From Bradyrhizobium sp. Tv2a-2 (lineage in GTDB: Bacteria > Pseudomonadota > Alphaproteobacteria > Rhizobiales > Xanthobacteraceae), in contig NZ_AXAI01000003.1 of assembly GCF_000472425.1 (NCBI RefSeq), positions 126,156 through 190,155 on the forward strand: DNA of 64,000 nt, read 5' to 3'. The notes under the pieces are model-generated. The model was not told the DNA's origin, did no database searches, and saw nothing but the letters and a program-made list of their open reading frames with translations. The position numbers were made by a program, and so were the translations under genes. Shown in pieces: positions 57,127 to 64,000 of the stretch; the first letter of the stretch is position 1; every line of letters begins with the position of its first letter.

Positions 57127-58565
57127 CGGCGCCCTCCTGTGCCGGCCGCTGACGCCGGCTGTTGCGTGCTTGCGGCGTCGGCAAAACCCTGCAACGCCGC
57201 TTTCAGATTGCTCTCCGCATCGATCAGGAAATTGGCCGAGGTTACGACCGCGTCGCCTTCCGCAAGACCATCGGTAACCTCGACATAGCCACCGCCGCGG
57301 TGGCCGAGCTTGACCTCGCGCGGCTCGAAGCGACCGTCGCCCTTGTCGATCAAAACCGCCTGCCGGCTGCCGCTGTCCAGCACGGCACTTTCCGGCACGG
57401 CCAGCACCGGCTCTCCGGTGCCGGTTTCAATCTCGGCATCGAGGTACATTTCCGGCCGCAAAGCTTCATCCGGGTTGGGCACCTCGATACGGATACGCGC
57501 GGTACGGGTCTGGGCGTTGAGATGCGGATAGATCAGCGTCACGGCGCCGCTGAACGATTGGCCGGCGAGGGCGCGCGGCCGGACCGTTACCTGCGCGCCG
57601 ACCGCGACTTGCGCCAGGTCGCGCTCGGCGACATCGATGACAACCCAGACCAGGCTGTGATCGGCGATCCGAAACAAGACGTCGCCGGGGCCTGCGCGCA
57701 TGCCATTGACAGCGTTACGCTGCAGGATTTCCCCGTCCTGTGGCGCAAGCCAAGGAATCGACAGCGAGATTTCGCGCGTGCGTTCGAGCTCCTTGATAGC
57801 CGGCTCCGGCATCGCCAGGTTCTCCAGCCTCCGGCGCGCGCCCTTCAATTCCCGTCCCGCAGCGCGAGTGTCGATGGCCGAGAGATATTCAGCGGCCGCG
57901 CTGGAGAGCGCGGGGCTATACACGTTCATGAGCACCTGGCCCTTGTGAACGTGATCGCCGGTCGTGACGTCGGCCACGCTTTCGACGAAGCCTTCGAAGC
58001 GCAGCGCGACGACCGAGACGCGCCGCTCGTCCTCCTGAACGGTTCCCGGCGCGCGGATGATTGATCTGATCGGCCGACGCGTCACCGGCTCGGATTTGGC
58101 GCCGGTGCGCTGGATCTTGCCGGGCGAAAGCCTGACCGATCCATCGTCGCTCGCCTCGTCCTCATAGACCGGGATGTAATCCATCCCCATCGAGTCCTTC
58201 TTCGGCACCCGCGAGGTATCCGGCAGCCCCATCGGATTGCGGTAGTATTTGATTTTGCGGCTTGGCTCGGATGCATCCACCTGGATGCCCGGCGCCGGCG
58301 CGTCGGGCTCGTCGAAACTGACGTCGGCGCCCACCGCGACAGGCTTGTACTCGCGTCCGTCCGGCGTCTTCGCCGGGACCGGCGAATAGAACGGCTTGCC
58401 GTCAGGGTCCTGGTAGTAGATAGGCGGGCCGCTCTCGGCGGCTCTGGCTGAGGAGACCACCGGTCCGGCCATTGGCTTGCCCCGCAGAAAAGCGTCCACG
58501 AGCACGCCGGCGCCAGCCGCTGCGGCGATCGCAGCGGCTGCGCCGATGGCGGCGACGCGGTTCAT
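57123..58565 (-). CDS. cusB: CusB-type RND efflux periplasmic adaptor
   Basis: The 480-aa product has a signal or anchor helix (AAIGAAAAIAAAAGAGVLVD) and then two heavy-metal-binding-like repeats, PIYYQDPDGKPFYSPVPAKT and KYYRNPMGLPDTSRVPKKDS followed by MGMDYIPVYE; only the second keeps the Met-rich MGMDY form. The membrane-fusion core follows: FEGFVESVADVTTGDHVHKG, and the alpha-hairpin and barrel with VFRI/VNGMRAGPGDVLFRIA. It links the pump to an outer-membrane channel. No cusC gene is present here, so a distant TolC-like channel is expected. Confidence 0.9.
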   Translation of the reverse strand: MNRVAAIGAAAAIAAAAGAGVLVDAFLRGKPMAGPVVSSARAAESGPPIYYQDPDGKPFYSPVPAKTPDGREYKPVAVGADVSFDEPDAPAPGIQVDASEPSRKIKYYRNPMGLPDTSRVPKKDSMGMDYIPVYEDEASDDGSVRLSPGKIQRTGAKSEPVTRRPIRSIIRAPGTVQEDERRVSVVALRFEGFVESVADVTTGDHVHKGQVLMNVYSPALSSAAAEYLSAIDTRAAGRELKGARRRLENLAMPEPAIKELERTREISLSIPWLAPQDGEILQRNAVNGMRAGPGDVLFRIADHSLVWVVIDVAERDLAQVAVGAQVTVRPRALAGQSFSGAVTLIYPHLNAQTRTARIRIEVPNPDEALRPEMYLDAEIETGTGEPVLAVPESAVLDSGSRQAVLIDKGDGRFEPREVKLGHRGGGYVEVTDGLAEGDAVVTSANFLIDAESNLKAALQGFADAASTQQPASAAGTGGRR

Positions 58566-58969
58566 TTTCGTGCCGTGACGACGAGCTTGCTTTCGACCGT
58601 GCCGGTCTCGCCCTGCACCTTGGCGCCAAGCGACAATTGCCAGCGGCCGGCCATGCTGAAATTGGCCTTGAAGCTGTACGTCCCCGGCTCCGCGCCCGAC
58701 ATCGGCGTCACCTTCGTGACCATCTCCTGCATGCCTTCCGGGGCCATGTCCAGACGAGTCGCGAAGATCACTGCGTCAGGCACCGGCTTGCCGGTCTTCT
58801 TGTTCATAAGCCGGACGCTTACGATCTTGTCGGCGCCGGCCTGGATGGTCGGCTGCACCAATTCGAACTCATAGTCCTTGATATCGGCCAGCGCGAGCTT
58901 CGGTGCGCCGATGACGGACAGGCTGATCAGCGCCGCAGCAACGGCGCGCGCGATGGTGAAGGTCTTCAT
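58562..58969 (-). CDS. FixH/YtkA-like periplasmic protein
   Basis: The 135-aa product has a signal peptide (AVAAALISLSVIGAPKLALA) and a beta-sandwich: FELVQPTIQAGADKIVSVRL, DAVIFATRLDMAPEGMQEMV, GTYSFKANFSMAGRWQLSLG and VESKLVVTARK. FixH- and YtkA-like domains are linked to copper handling, and the DMAPEGMQEM stretch could bind a metal. It overlaps cusB by 4 bp, so it belongs to the efflux operon. Confidence 0.75.
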   Translation of the reverse strand: MKTFTIARAVAAALISLSVIGAPKLALADIKDYEFELVQPTIQAGADKIVSVRLMNKKTGKPVPDAVIFATRLDMAPEGMQEMVTKVTPMSGAEPGTYSFKANFSMAGRWQLSLGAKVQGETGTVESKLVVTARK

Positions 58970-59066
58970 TTATCTTTAATCCTCGAACGTGTCTGATGAG
59001 CCGCTTAAGGCGGCAAGCAAGCGCACGCGCATGGCGCATGCGAACGCGGTCGGCGTCGCCGACGAA

Positions 59067-59420
59067 TCAGACGCTTGTTCGAGGTGGTTGGTCGGGAGGC
59101 GGCCGGGCAAGACCGGCCAGCACCGGCTCATCAACCGGGCGCAGGGCCCGCGCTTCGGCCTCGCGAATGGGAAGGCCATCGGAAGGTCTGTTCAGCAGCA
59201 GCTTTACCATGCAGACTGCAAACAACGGACAATCCTGGCAATCAGCCGGCTTCTGCTTGTGGGGACAGCACGGCATGTCGCCGGCCACGTCCGCCATCTG
59301 CATCATGCCGTCGTCCGACATGTGATTTGCCACCGCAAGCGGCGATGACAGCGGCGCGATCACCAATCCCAGAGAGATCAGCGCGGCAAACAGGAGCTGC
59401 AGGAAGCTTGCGGCTTTCAT
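59067..59420 (-). CDS. Exported Cys/Met-rich protein of the cus operon
   Basis: The 117-aa product has a signal peptide (FLQLLFAALISLGLVIAPLS), then a Met/His/Cys-rich segment, HMSDDGMMQMADVAGDMPCC and PHKQKPADCQDCPLFAVC. Five cysteines in that stretch, with several Met and two His, suggest copper or another soft metal. The tail (about residues 80-117) is Pro/Arg-rich and not notable. It heads the minus-strand operon, 97 bp before the YtkA-like gene. I do not recognise a named family. Confidence 0.65.
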   Translation of the reverse strand: MKAASFLQLLFAALISLGLVIAPLSSPLAVANHMSDDGMMQMADVAGDMPCCPHKQKPADCQDCPLFAVCMVKLLLNRPSDGLPIREAEARALRPVDEPVLAGLARPPPDQPPRTSV

Positions 59421-59654
59421 GGCGGTGAACCTTCCCACAGGACAGGGTTCGGGGGAACCCCCAAATTTTCACTTCTTTGCCAAGACGAATGGACAACAAA
59501 ATCAGGATTTTGAAACGGCGACGGATCGGTTTCGCAGAACGGGCGCTCACCGTGATCTCGCGGACCATGCGGCGCGGATTGCCTGCGCGACGACGAAGCC
59601 AGCAACGGCTCGAGGGCCCCTTCAAGGGCAAACCGGGGCATTGGGCAAAGAGAA

Positions 59655-59741
<87 letters not shown>

Positions 59742-59790
59742 CCGGCGCGGTTACTAAGGGGCCGTCGCGCGCTTGTCAAATTGCCGATGT

Positions 59791-59860
59791 GAGCATGATC
59801 CCGGAAAAGTGGAGGCCGGTATGCCCGATCAAAACCTAAAACGCACCGCGCTTTAGGCTG
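59791..59860. repeat. Degenerate dispersed repeat upstream of the NDUFA9-like gene
   Basis: GAGCATGATCCCGGAAAAG followed later by AAAACGCACCGCGCTTTAGG matches in form a dispersed element frequent in rhizobial genomes (GCATGATC...AAAGTGG with an ACGC...GCGCTTTA arm). It is partial here. The remaining sequence between tRNA-Leu and 59942 shows no gene; the promoter of the next gene is expected in it. Confidence 0.45.
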
Positions 59861-59941
59861 TACAGAAAAGCCGGGATGGCTTATCGCGAATCCGCTAAAT
59901 AGCCGCCATACCCTCGAATTTGCCTCTCAGGACATAAAGCC

Positions 59942-60910
59942 ATGCCCTCGAATCTGGACACTCTGGTTACGGTTTTCGGCGGATCGGGTTTTGTGGGGCG
60001 AAGCGTGGTCCGGGCGCTGGCCAAGCGCGAGTACCGCATCCGGGTCGCGGTGCGGCGGCCGGAACTGGCCGGCTACCTGCAGCCGCTCGGCCGGGTCGGG
60101 CAGATTCACACTGTGCAGGCCAATGTGCGCCACCAGGGTTCGGTCGAGGCAGCGGCGCGCGACGCCCATGTGGTGGTGAACCTGGTCGGCATCCTCGCTC
60201 AAAGCGGCGCGCAGACCTTTGAAGCGGTCCAGGCGGCCGGCGCCGGCACCATCGCCAAGGCCGCGGCCGGCGCAGCCGCCCAGGTGGTGCACGTGTCGGC
60301 CATCGGGGCCGACGAGAATTCGCCTTCGGCTTACGCCCGCACCAAGGCGGAAGGCGAGAAGGCCGTGTTGGCGGCGGTGCCCACGGCCACCATCATGCGG
60401 CCCTCTGTGGTGTTCGGGCCTGAGGACCAGTTCACCAACCGCTTTGGCGCGCTGGCGCGGATTTCGCCCTTCCTGCCGCTGATCGGCGGCGGGGTGACGA
60501 AGATGCAGCCGGTCTATGTCGGCGATGTCGCAAGCGCGGTCGCGGATGCCGTCGACGGCAAGGCGAAGGCCGGTGCCACTTACGAGCTCGGCGGGCCCGA
60601 AATCCTCTCCATGCGCGAGATCATGGAGACCATCCTTGATATCACCGACCGCGAGCGCATGTTGGTCTCGCTGCCGTTCGGAATTGCCAGGTTCCAGTCC
60701 CACGTCCTGCAATTCGCGCCCGGCGCGCTGAAGCTGACGCCGGACCAGGTCGAGCTGCTGCGCAGCGACAATGTGGTGTCGCAGGCGGCGAAGGATGCCG
60801 GGCTGACGCTGGAAGGTCTCGGCATCACGCCGGATTCACTCGAAGGCGTCGCCCCGCAATATCTCTGGCGCTTCCGCCCCGCCGGGCAGTTCCAGCGCAA
60901 GAACGCATAA
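59942..60910 (+). CDS. Complex I NDUFA9-like NAD(P)-binding protein
   Basis: The 322-aa extended short-chain dehydrogenase has the Rossmann loop LVTVFGGSGFVGRSVVRALA, then VVVNLVGILAQSGAQTFEAV, VVHVSAIGADENSPSAYART and KAEGEKAVLA (YxxxK-like pair). This matches the alphaproteobacterial relatives of mitochondrial complex I subunit NDUFA9. In alphaproteobacteria they may associate with NADH dehydrogenase or act as quinone-linked reductases. It stands alone, followed by a dispersed palindrome and convergent uppP. Confidence 0.85.
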   Translation: MPSNLDTLVTVFGGSGFVGRSVVRALAKREYRIRVAVRRPELAGYLQPLGRVGQIHTVQANVRHQGSVEAAARDAHVVVNLVGILAQSGAQTFEAVQAAGAGTIAKAAAGAAAQVVHVSAIGADENSPSAYARTKAEGEKAVLAAVPTATIMRPSVVFGPEDQFTNRFGALARISPFLPLIGGGVTKMQPVYVGDVASAVADAVDGKAKAGATYELGGPEILSMREIMETILDITDRERMLVSLPFGIARFQSHVLQFAPGALKLTPDQVELLRSDNVVSQAAKDAGLTLEGLGITPDSLEGVAPQYLWRFRPAGQFQRKNA

Positions 60911-60919
60911 GGGTTCGTG

Positions 60920-60945
60920 GTCGTCCCGGCGAAGGCGGGAACGAC
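60920..60945. repeat. Short dispersed palindrome, copy 2
   Basis: GTCGT and ACGAC arms surround CCCGGCGAAGGCGGGA, followed by AACGG. It is related to the copy at 40676-40701 and lies between the convergent NDUFA9-like gene and uppP, where it could serve as a terminator. Confidence 0.6.
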
Positions 60946-60957
60946 AACGGTTTTGCC

Positions 60958-61773
60958 TCACCGCCCAAGCGCCAGCGCGACAAGCCCGAGCGTGCCGACG
61001 ATGACGCGCCACCACGCGAACAGCGCGAAGCCGTGGCGCGTGACATATTCCAGGAACGTCTTCACCACGATGATGGCGACCACGAAGGAGACGACAAAAC
61101 CGATCGCGATGATACCCAGGTGATCGGTCGTCATGTCGGCGCGGTTCTTGTAGAAATCATAAGCGAAGGCGCCGATCATGGTCGGGATCGCGAGGAAGAA
61201 CGAGAACTCGGCGGCGGCGCGCTTGTCAGCCCCCAGCAGCATGGCCGACACGATGGTCGCGCCGGAACGCGACACGCCCGGAATCATGGCGAGGCACTGC
61301 GCGATGCCGATCCACAGATACATCGGCAGAGGGAACCTGGTCGCGTCGTGCTCACGCGGCTTGTGATCGAGCTGGTCGACCCACATCAGGATGGCGCCGC
61401 CGACGATCAGCGAGAAGCAGACGACCCAGGGATTGAACAGATACTCCTTGATCAGCCTGCCCGCGGCAAGGCCCACTACCACGGCCGGCAGGAATGCGAT
61501 CAGGACGCCGAGGATGAAGCGACGGTCCCCGCGGTCCTCCGCATTGGTCAAGGCTCCCACCGCGATCTTCCAAAATTTGACGAAATAGAGTGCAACGATG
61601 GCAAGGATCGCGCCGAGCTGGATCAGGATGTCGAAGCTCTTCCAGAAATCATCCTCGCCGAGATTGAAGAAGCGACCCGCCAGCAACAGATGGCCGGTCG
61701 AGGAGACAGGCAGGAACTCGGTGACACCCTCGACGACGCCAAGAATCACCGCGCGCAGCATATCCGAGATCAT
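60958..61773 (-). CDS. uppP: Undecaprenyl-diphosphatase (bacitracin resistance type)
   Basis: The 271-aa membrane enzyme recycles the C55 lipid carrier for peptidoglycan and LPS. Catalytic motifs are GVVEGVTEFLPVSSTGHLLL (Glu-rich first motif and PVSSTGH) and AMIPGVSRSGATIVSAMLLG (PGxSRSxxT). About eight membrane helices are expected. The ATG at 61773 is preferred to a GTG at 61782. It is convergent with the NDUFA9-like gene. Confidence 0.95.
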   Translation of the reverse strand: MISDMLRAVILGVVEGVTEFLPVSSTGHLLLAGRFFNLGEDDFWKSFDILIQLGAILAIVALYFVKFWKIAVGALTNAEDRGDRRFILGVLIAFLPAVVVGLAAGRLIKEYLFNPWVVCFSLIVGGAILMWVDQLDHKPREHDATRFPLPMYLWIGIAQCLAMIPGVSRSGATIVSAMLLGADKRAAAEFSFFLAIPTMIGAFAYDFYKNRADMTTDHLGIIAIGFVVSFVVAIIVVKTFLEYVTRHGFALFAWWRVIVGTLGLVALALGR

Positions 61774-61947
61774 GCTTCTCACCCGTTGTGGAGAATTTCG
61801 GCCGGATCGGCGGGCCCTTCTCGCTCATTCGTCCCGATGCCGCAATCGCAAAAATCGCGAAAACTTCGGTTGCCACGTGCGTTTGCTTGGGTAGTTTGGC
61901 CGCTCCTAAGGAATTGTTTAAGCACCATCTGCATATTCAAAGGTTGC

Positions 61948-62640
61948 ATGTTCACCCTATTCCATCACCCCTTCTGCCCGCATTCGCGCTTTGTCCGCCT
62001 CGTGCTCGGCGAATATGGCTGCGATCTCAAGCTGGTGGAGGAGCGGGTCTGGGAACGGCGCGAGGGCTTTCTGGCCATGAACCCCGCGGCCAGCACGCCG
62101 GTCCTGTTCTCCGATGGGCAGCCGGCGATTCCCGGCGCGGCGATCATCGCCGAATATATCGACGAGACTCTCGGCGCCGAGATGGGCGACCGCAGGCTGT
62201 TGCCGACCACCATGGGCGAGCGCATCGAGGTGCGGCGGCTGATGGCCTGGTTCAACGAGAAATTCTTCGAAGAGGCATCGAATCCCCTGGTCATGGAGCG
62301 CATCTACAAGCGCTTCATGAGTGAGGAGGACGGCGGCGGCCCACCGGCGTCTGACGTGATGCGCGCGGCACGGGCCAATCTGCGCTATCATCTCGCCTAT
62401 ATCGGCTGGCTGGCGCAGCGGCGGAACTATCTGGCGGGTGAGCGGCTGACCTATGCCGATCTTGCCGCGGCGGCCCACTTGTCGGCGATGGATTATCTCG
62501 GCGACGTGCCATGGATCGAGAACGACGCAGCAAAAGCCTGGTACGCGCGGATCAAGTCGCGTCCGTCGTTCCGCCCGCTGCTCAGCGAATGGCTGGCGGG
62601 CGTGCCGGCGTCGCGGACCTATGTGGATCTGGATTTCTGA
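61948..62640 (+). CDS. Glutathione S-transferase family protein
   Basis: The 230-aa protein has an N-terminal thioredoxin fold ([20 protein letters not shown], then [29 protein letters not shown]) and an all-helical C-terminus with [20 protein letters not shown]. The CPHSR near the start is where GSTs of the beta or omega type hold a catalytic Cys or Ser. Substrate is unknown. It overlaps queG, which begins within its last 50 bases, so the two are probably co-transcribed. Confidence 0.85.
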   Translation: MFTLFHHPFCPHSRFVRLVLGEYGCDLKLVEERVWERREGFLAMNPAASTPVLFSDGQPAIPGAAIIAEYIDETLGAEMGDRRLLPTTMGERIEVRRLMAWFNEKFFEEASNPLVMERIYKRFMSEEDGGGPPASDVMRAARANLRYHLAYIGWLAQRRNYLAGERLTYADLAAAAHLSAMDYLGDVPWIENDAAKAWYARIKSRPSFRPLLSEWLAGVPASRTYVDLDF

Positions 62641-63782
62641 GCGAGCCTGCGGCAAAGCCGATCACTGAGCTGAGGTCCGCACTTGCGGATGAGGCCCGCA
62701 AGCTCGGCTTCGACTGCATCGGAATCACCGCACCTGATGCAATCGGTGATGCGGCGCGGCATTTTTACGAATTCCTGGAAGTCGGCGCTCATGGCGACAT
62801 GGATTGGCTTGCGGCCAATCCGGAACGACGTGCCGATCCGCGCGGACTGTGGCGCGACGTGCGCTCCGTTATCATGCTCGGCGTCAATTACGGGCCGGAC
62901 GAGAACCCGCTCGCCGTGCTGGAACAACGCTCGCACGCTGCGATCTCGGTCTATGCCAAAGGCGACGACTATCACGACGTGATCAAGAAGCGACTGAAGA
63001 CGTTCGCGCGCTGGCTGGTCGCGGCAGTTCCGTCCGAGGTGAAGGTGTTCGTCGACACCGCCGCCGTGATGGAGAAGCCGCTGGCGCAAGCCGCGGGCCT
63101 TGGCTGGCAGGGCAAGCACACCAATCTTGTGTCGCGCGGCTTCGGCTCATGGCTGTTCCTCGGCGCGATCTTCACCACGCTGGAGTTTGAGTGCGACCCA
63201 GCCGAGATCGATTATTGCGGCTCCTGCAACGCGTGCCAGGATATCTGCCCGACCGCAGCATTCCCAGCGCCCTACAAGCTCGATGCGCGGCGCTGCATCT
63301 CCTATCTGACCATCGAGAGCAAGGGTGCGATCCCGCGCGAATTTCGCAAGGCCATCGGCAATCGCATCTATGGCTGCGACGATTGCCTTGCGGTTTGTCC
63401 GTGGAACAAATTCGCGCGGGAGGGGCGTGAGACGAAACTTGCCGCACGCGACGCATTGCGCGCGCCGAACCTTGCAACGCTGGCGCGGCTCGACGATGCG
63501 GCGTTTCGCACGCTGTTTACCAAATCTCCCATCAAGCGCATCGGCCGCGAGCGCTTCATTCGCAATGTGCTGATCGCGATCGGCAATTCGGACGACGCCG
63601 CGCTGGCGGGCGAGGCGAAGCACCTGCTCGGCGATGCAAGCCCGCTGGTGCGGGGCGCTGCGGTGTGGGCGCTGTCGCAATTGCTCGACGCACGCACGCT
63701 CGCGGCACTGGCCGCGGTGCGCGCCACCGAGACGGATGATGATGTGCTGACGGAATGGAGATACGCGCTTGGCCACGCTTGA
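62589..63782 (+). CDS. queG: Epoxyqueuosine reductase QueG
   Basis: The product reduces epoxyqueuosine to queuosine in tRNA, using cobalamin and two 4Fe-4S clusters. Motifs are [40 protein letters not shown], and the clusters [12 protein letters not shown] and [15 protein letters not shown], followed by a HEAT-like C-terminus. The family-like sequence starts near 62650 ([17 protein letters not shown]), with no ATG or GTG there. The nearest in-frame ATG, 62589, lies inside the GST gene and gives 397 aa; a CTG at 62637 is another option. The start is therefore unsure. Confidence 0.93.
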   Translation: MAGGRAGVADLCGSGFLSEPAAKPITELRSALADEARKLGFDCIGITAPDAIGDAARHFYEFLEVGAHGDMDWLAANPERRADPRGLWRDVRSVIMLGVNYGPDENPLAVLEQRSHAAISVYAKGDDYHDVIKKRLKTFARWLVAAVPSEVKVFVDTAAVMEKPLAQAAGLGWQGKHTNLVSRGFGSWLFLGAIFTTLEFECDPAEIDYCGSCNACQDICPTAAFPAPYKLDARRCISYLTIESKGAIPREFRKAIGNRIYGCDDCLAVCPWNKFAREGRETKLAARDALRAPNLATLARLDDAAFRTLFTKSPIKRIGRERFIRNVLIAIGNSDDAALAGEAKHLLGDASPLVRGAAVWALSQLLDARTLAALAAVRATETDDDVLTEWRYALGHA

Positions 63783-63815
63783 TTCGGGCGCGTAAAACCC
63801 GCCATTGTCGCGTGC

Positions 63816-64000
63816 ATGACAAACCAGCCCTTTTTCCGCCGCGATGGCGACAACTTTCTTCCCAATCCAATTTCCAACGGCCCATGGGACCCGAACTCGC
63901 TGCACGGCCGCGTCGTCATCGGACTGCTCGCCTTCGTGATCGAGCAGCGCCATGGCGGCGACAATTTCGTGCCGGCACGGCTGACAGTCGACATGTTCCG
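63816..64000 (+). CDS. Thioesterase-like (hotdog-fold) protein, partial
   Basis: The first 61 residues are visible before the window ends: MTNQPFFRRDGDNFLPNPIS, then NGPWDPNSLHGRVVIGLLAF and FVPARLTVDMFR. GPWDPxxLHG followed by a helix and PARLTVD is the pattern of the N-terminal hotdog domain of TesB-like acyl-CoA thioesterases. It lies 33 bp after queG. The rest is needed to confirm the family. Confidence 0.65.
   Translation, partial: MTNQPFFRRDGDNFLPNPISNGPWDPNSLHGRVVIGLLAFVIEQRHGGDNFVPARLTVDMF

Overview
The window is high-GC chromosomal DNA from an alphaproteobacterium, most likely Bradyrhizobium or a close relative in the Nitrobacteraceae. The basis is gene order (rpsA-cmk-aroA, trpFBA-accD-folC, lptCAB-rpoN-hpf-ptsN, divL-tsaE/amgK-murU-addBA-trxA), a ROSE-type RNA thermometer ahead of a small heat-shock gene, and several hairpin-rich intergenic repeats of the kind common in that group. 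It is mainly core chromosome. I saw no phage, plasmid, rRNA operon, CRISPR array or classical insertion sequence.

Layout. 1-6.0 kb: the end of a MoeB/ThiF-type E1 enzyme, an exported protein with a peptidoglycan-binding domain and a degenerate trypsin-like domain, a gamma-glutamyltransferase, an orphan ParA-type ATPase and mutM. 6.2-10.5 kb: a tight ubiE-ubiB-coaBC-dut operon, in which CoaBC carries an N-terminal FitA-type ribbon-helix-helix domain and has two matching 17-bp palindromes just upstream. 10.8-25.1 kb: divL (a kinase-like protein with Tyr in place of the phospho-acceptor His), a TsaE-AmgK fusion, a PilZ protein, a MurU-like nucleotidyltransferase, a TPR/glycosyltransferase-like protein, addB, addA and trxA. 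25.2-37.1 kb, minus strand: folC, accD, trpA, trpB, trpF, a LapA-like protein, ihfB, sppA, rpsA, cmk and aroA. A DUF559 nuclease gene inside inverted hairpin repeats sits between trpB and trpA on the opposite strand.

37.2-45.9 kb: a FYDLN acid-domain protein, tRNA-Ala(GGC) followed by a hairpin tract and a stand-alone GIY-YIG nuclease, the divergent ohrR/ohr peroxide-defence pair with its operators, a CaiB-type CoA transferase, the ugpBAEC glycerol-3-phosphate ABC importer with Pho-box-like repeats upstream, and the ROSE-hsp20-DUF1150 unit. 46.1-52.9 kb, minus strand: ptsN, hpf, rpoN, lptB, lptA, lptC and an RNase D-like exonuclease. 53.0-59.4 kb: a MarR regulator, a small membrane protein and a copper/silver-type RND efflux operon (Cys-rich protein, YtkA/FixH-like protein, CusB-like, CusA-like). 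59.6-64 kb: tRNA-Leu(CAG), an NDUFA9-like protein, uppP, a glutathione S-transferase, queG and the start of a thioesterase-like gene.

The observations most worth following are the antitoxin-like DNA-binding domain fused to the coenzyme A enzyme CoaBC together with its apparent operator pair; the DUF559 cassette in hairpin inverted repeats, with what looks like a gene-less copy at 4.9-5.1 kb; and the GIY-YIG nuclease behind a hairpin tract that starts at the last base of a tRNA gene. Functions are inferred from sequence motifs read by eye. No database search was run.
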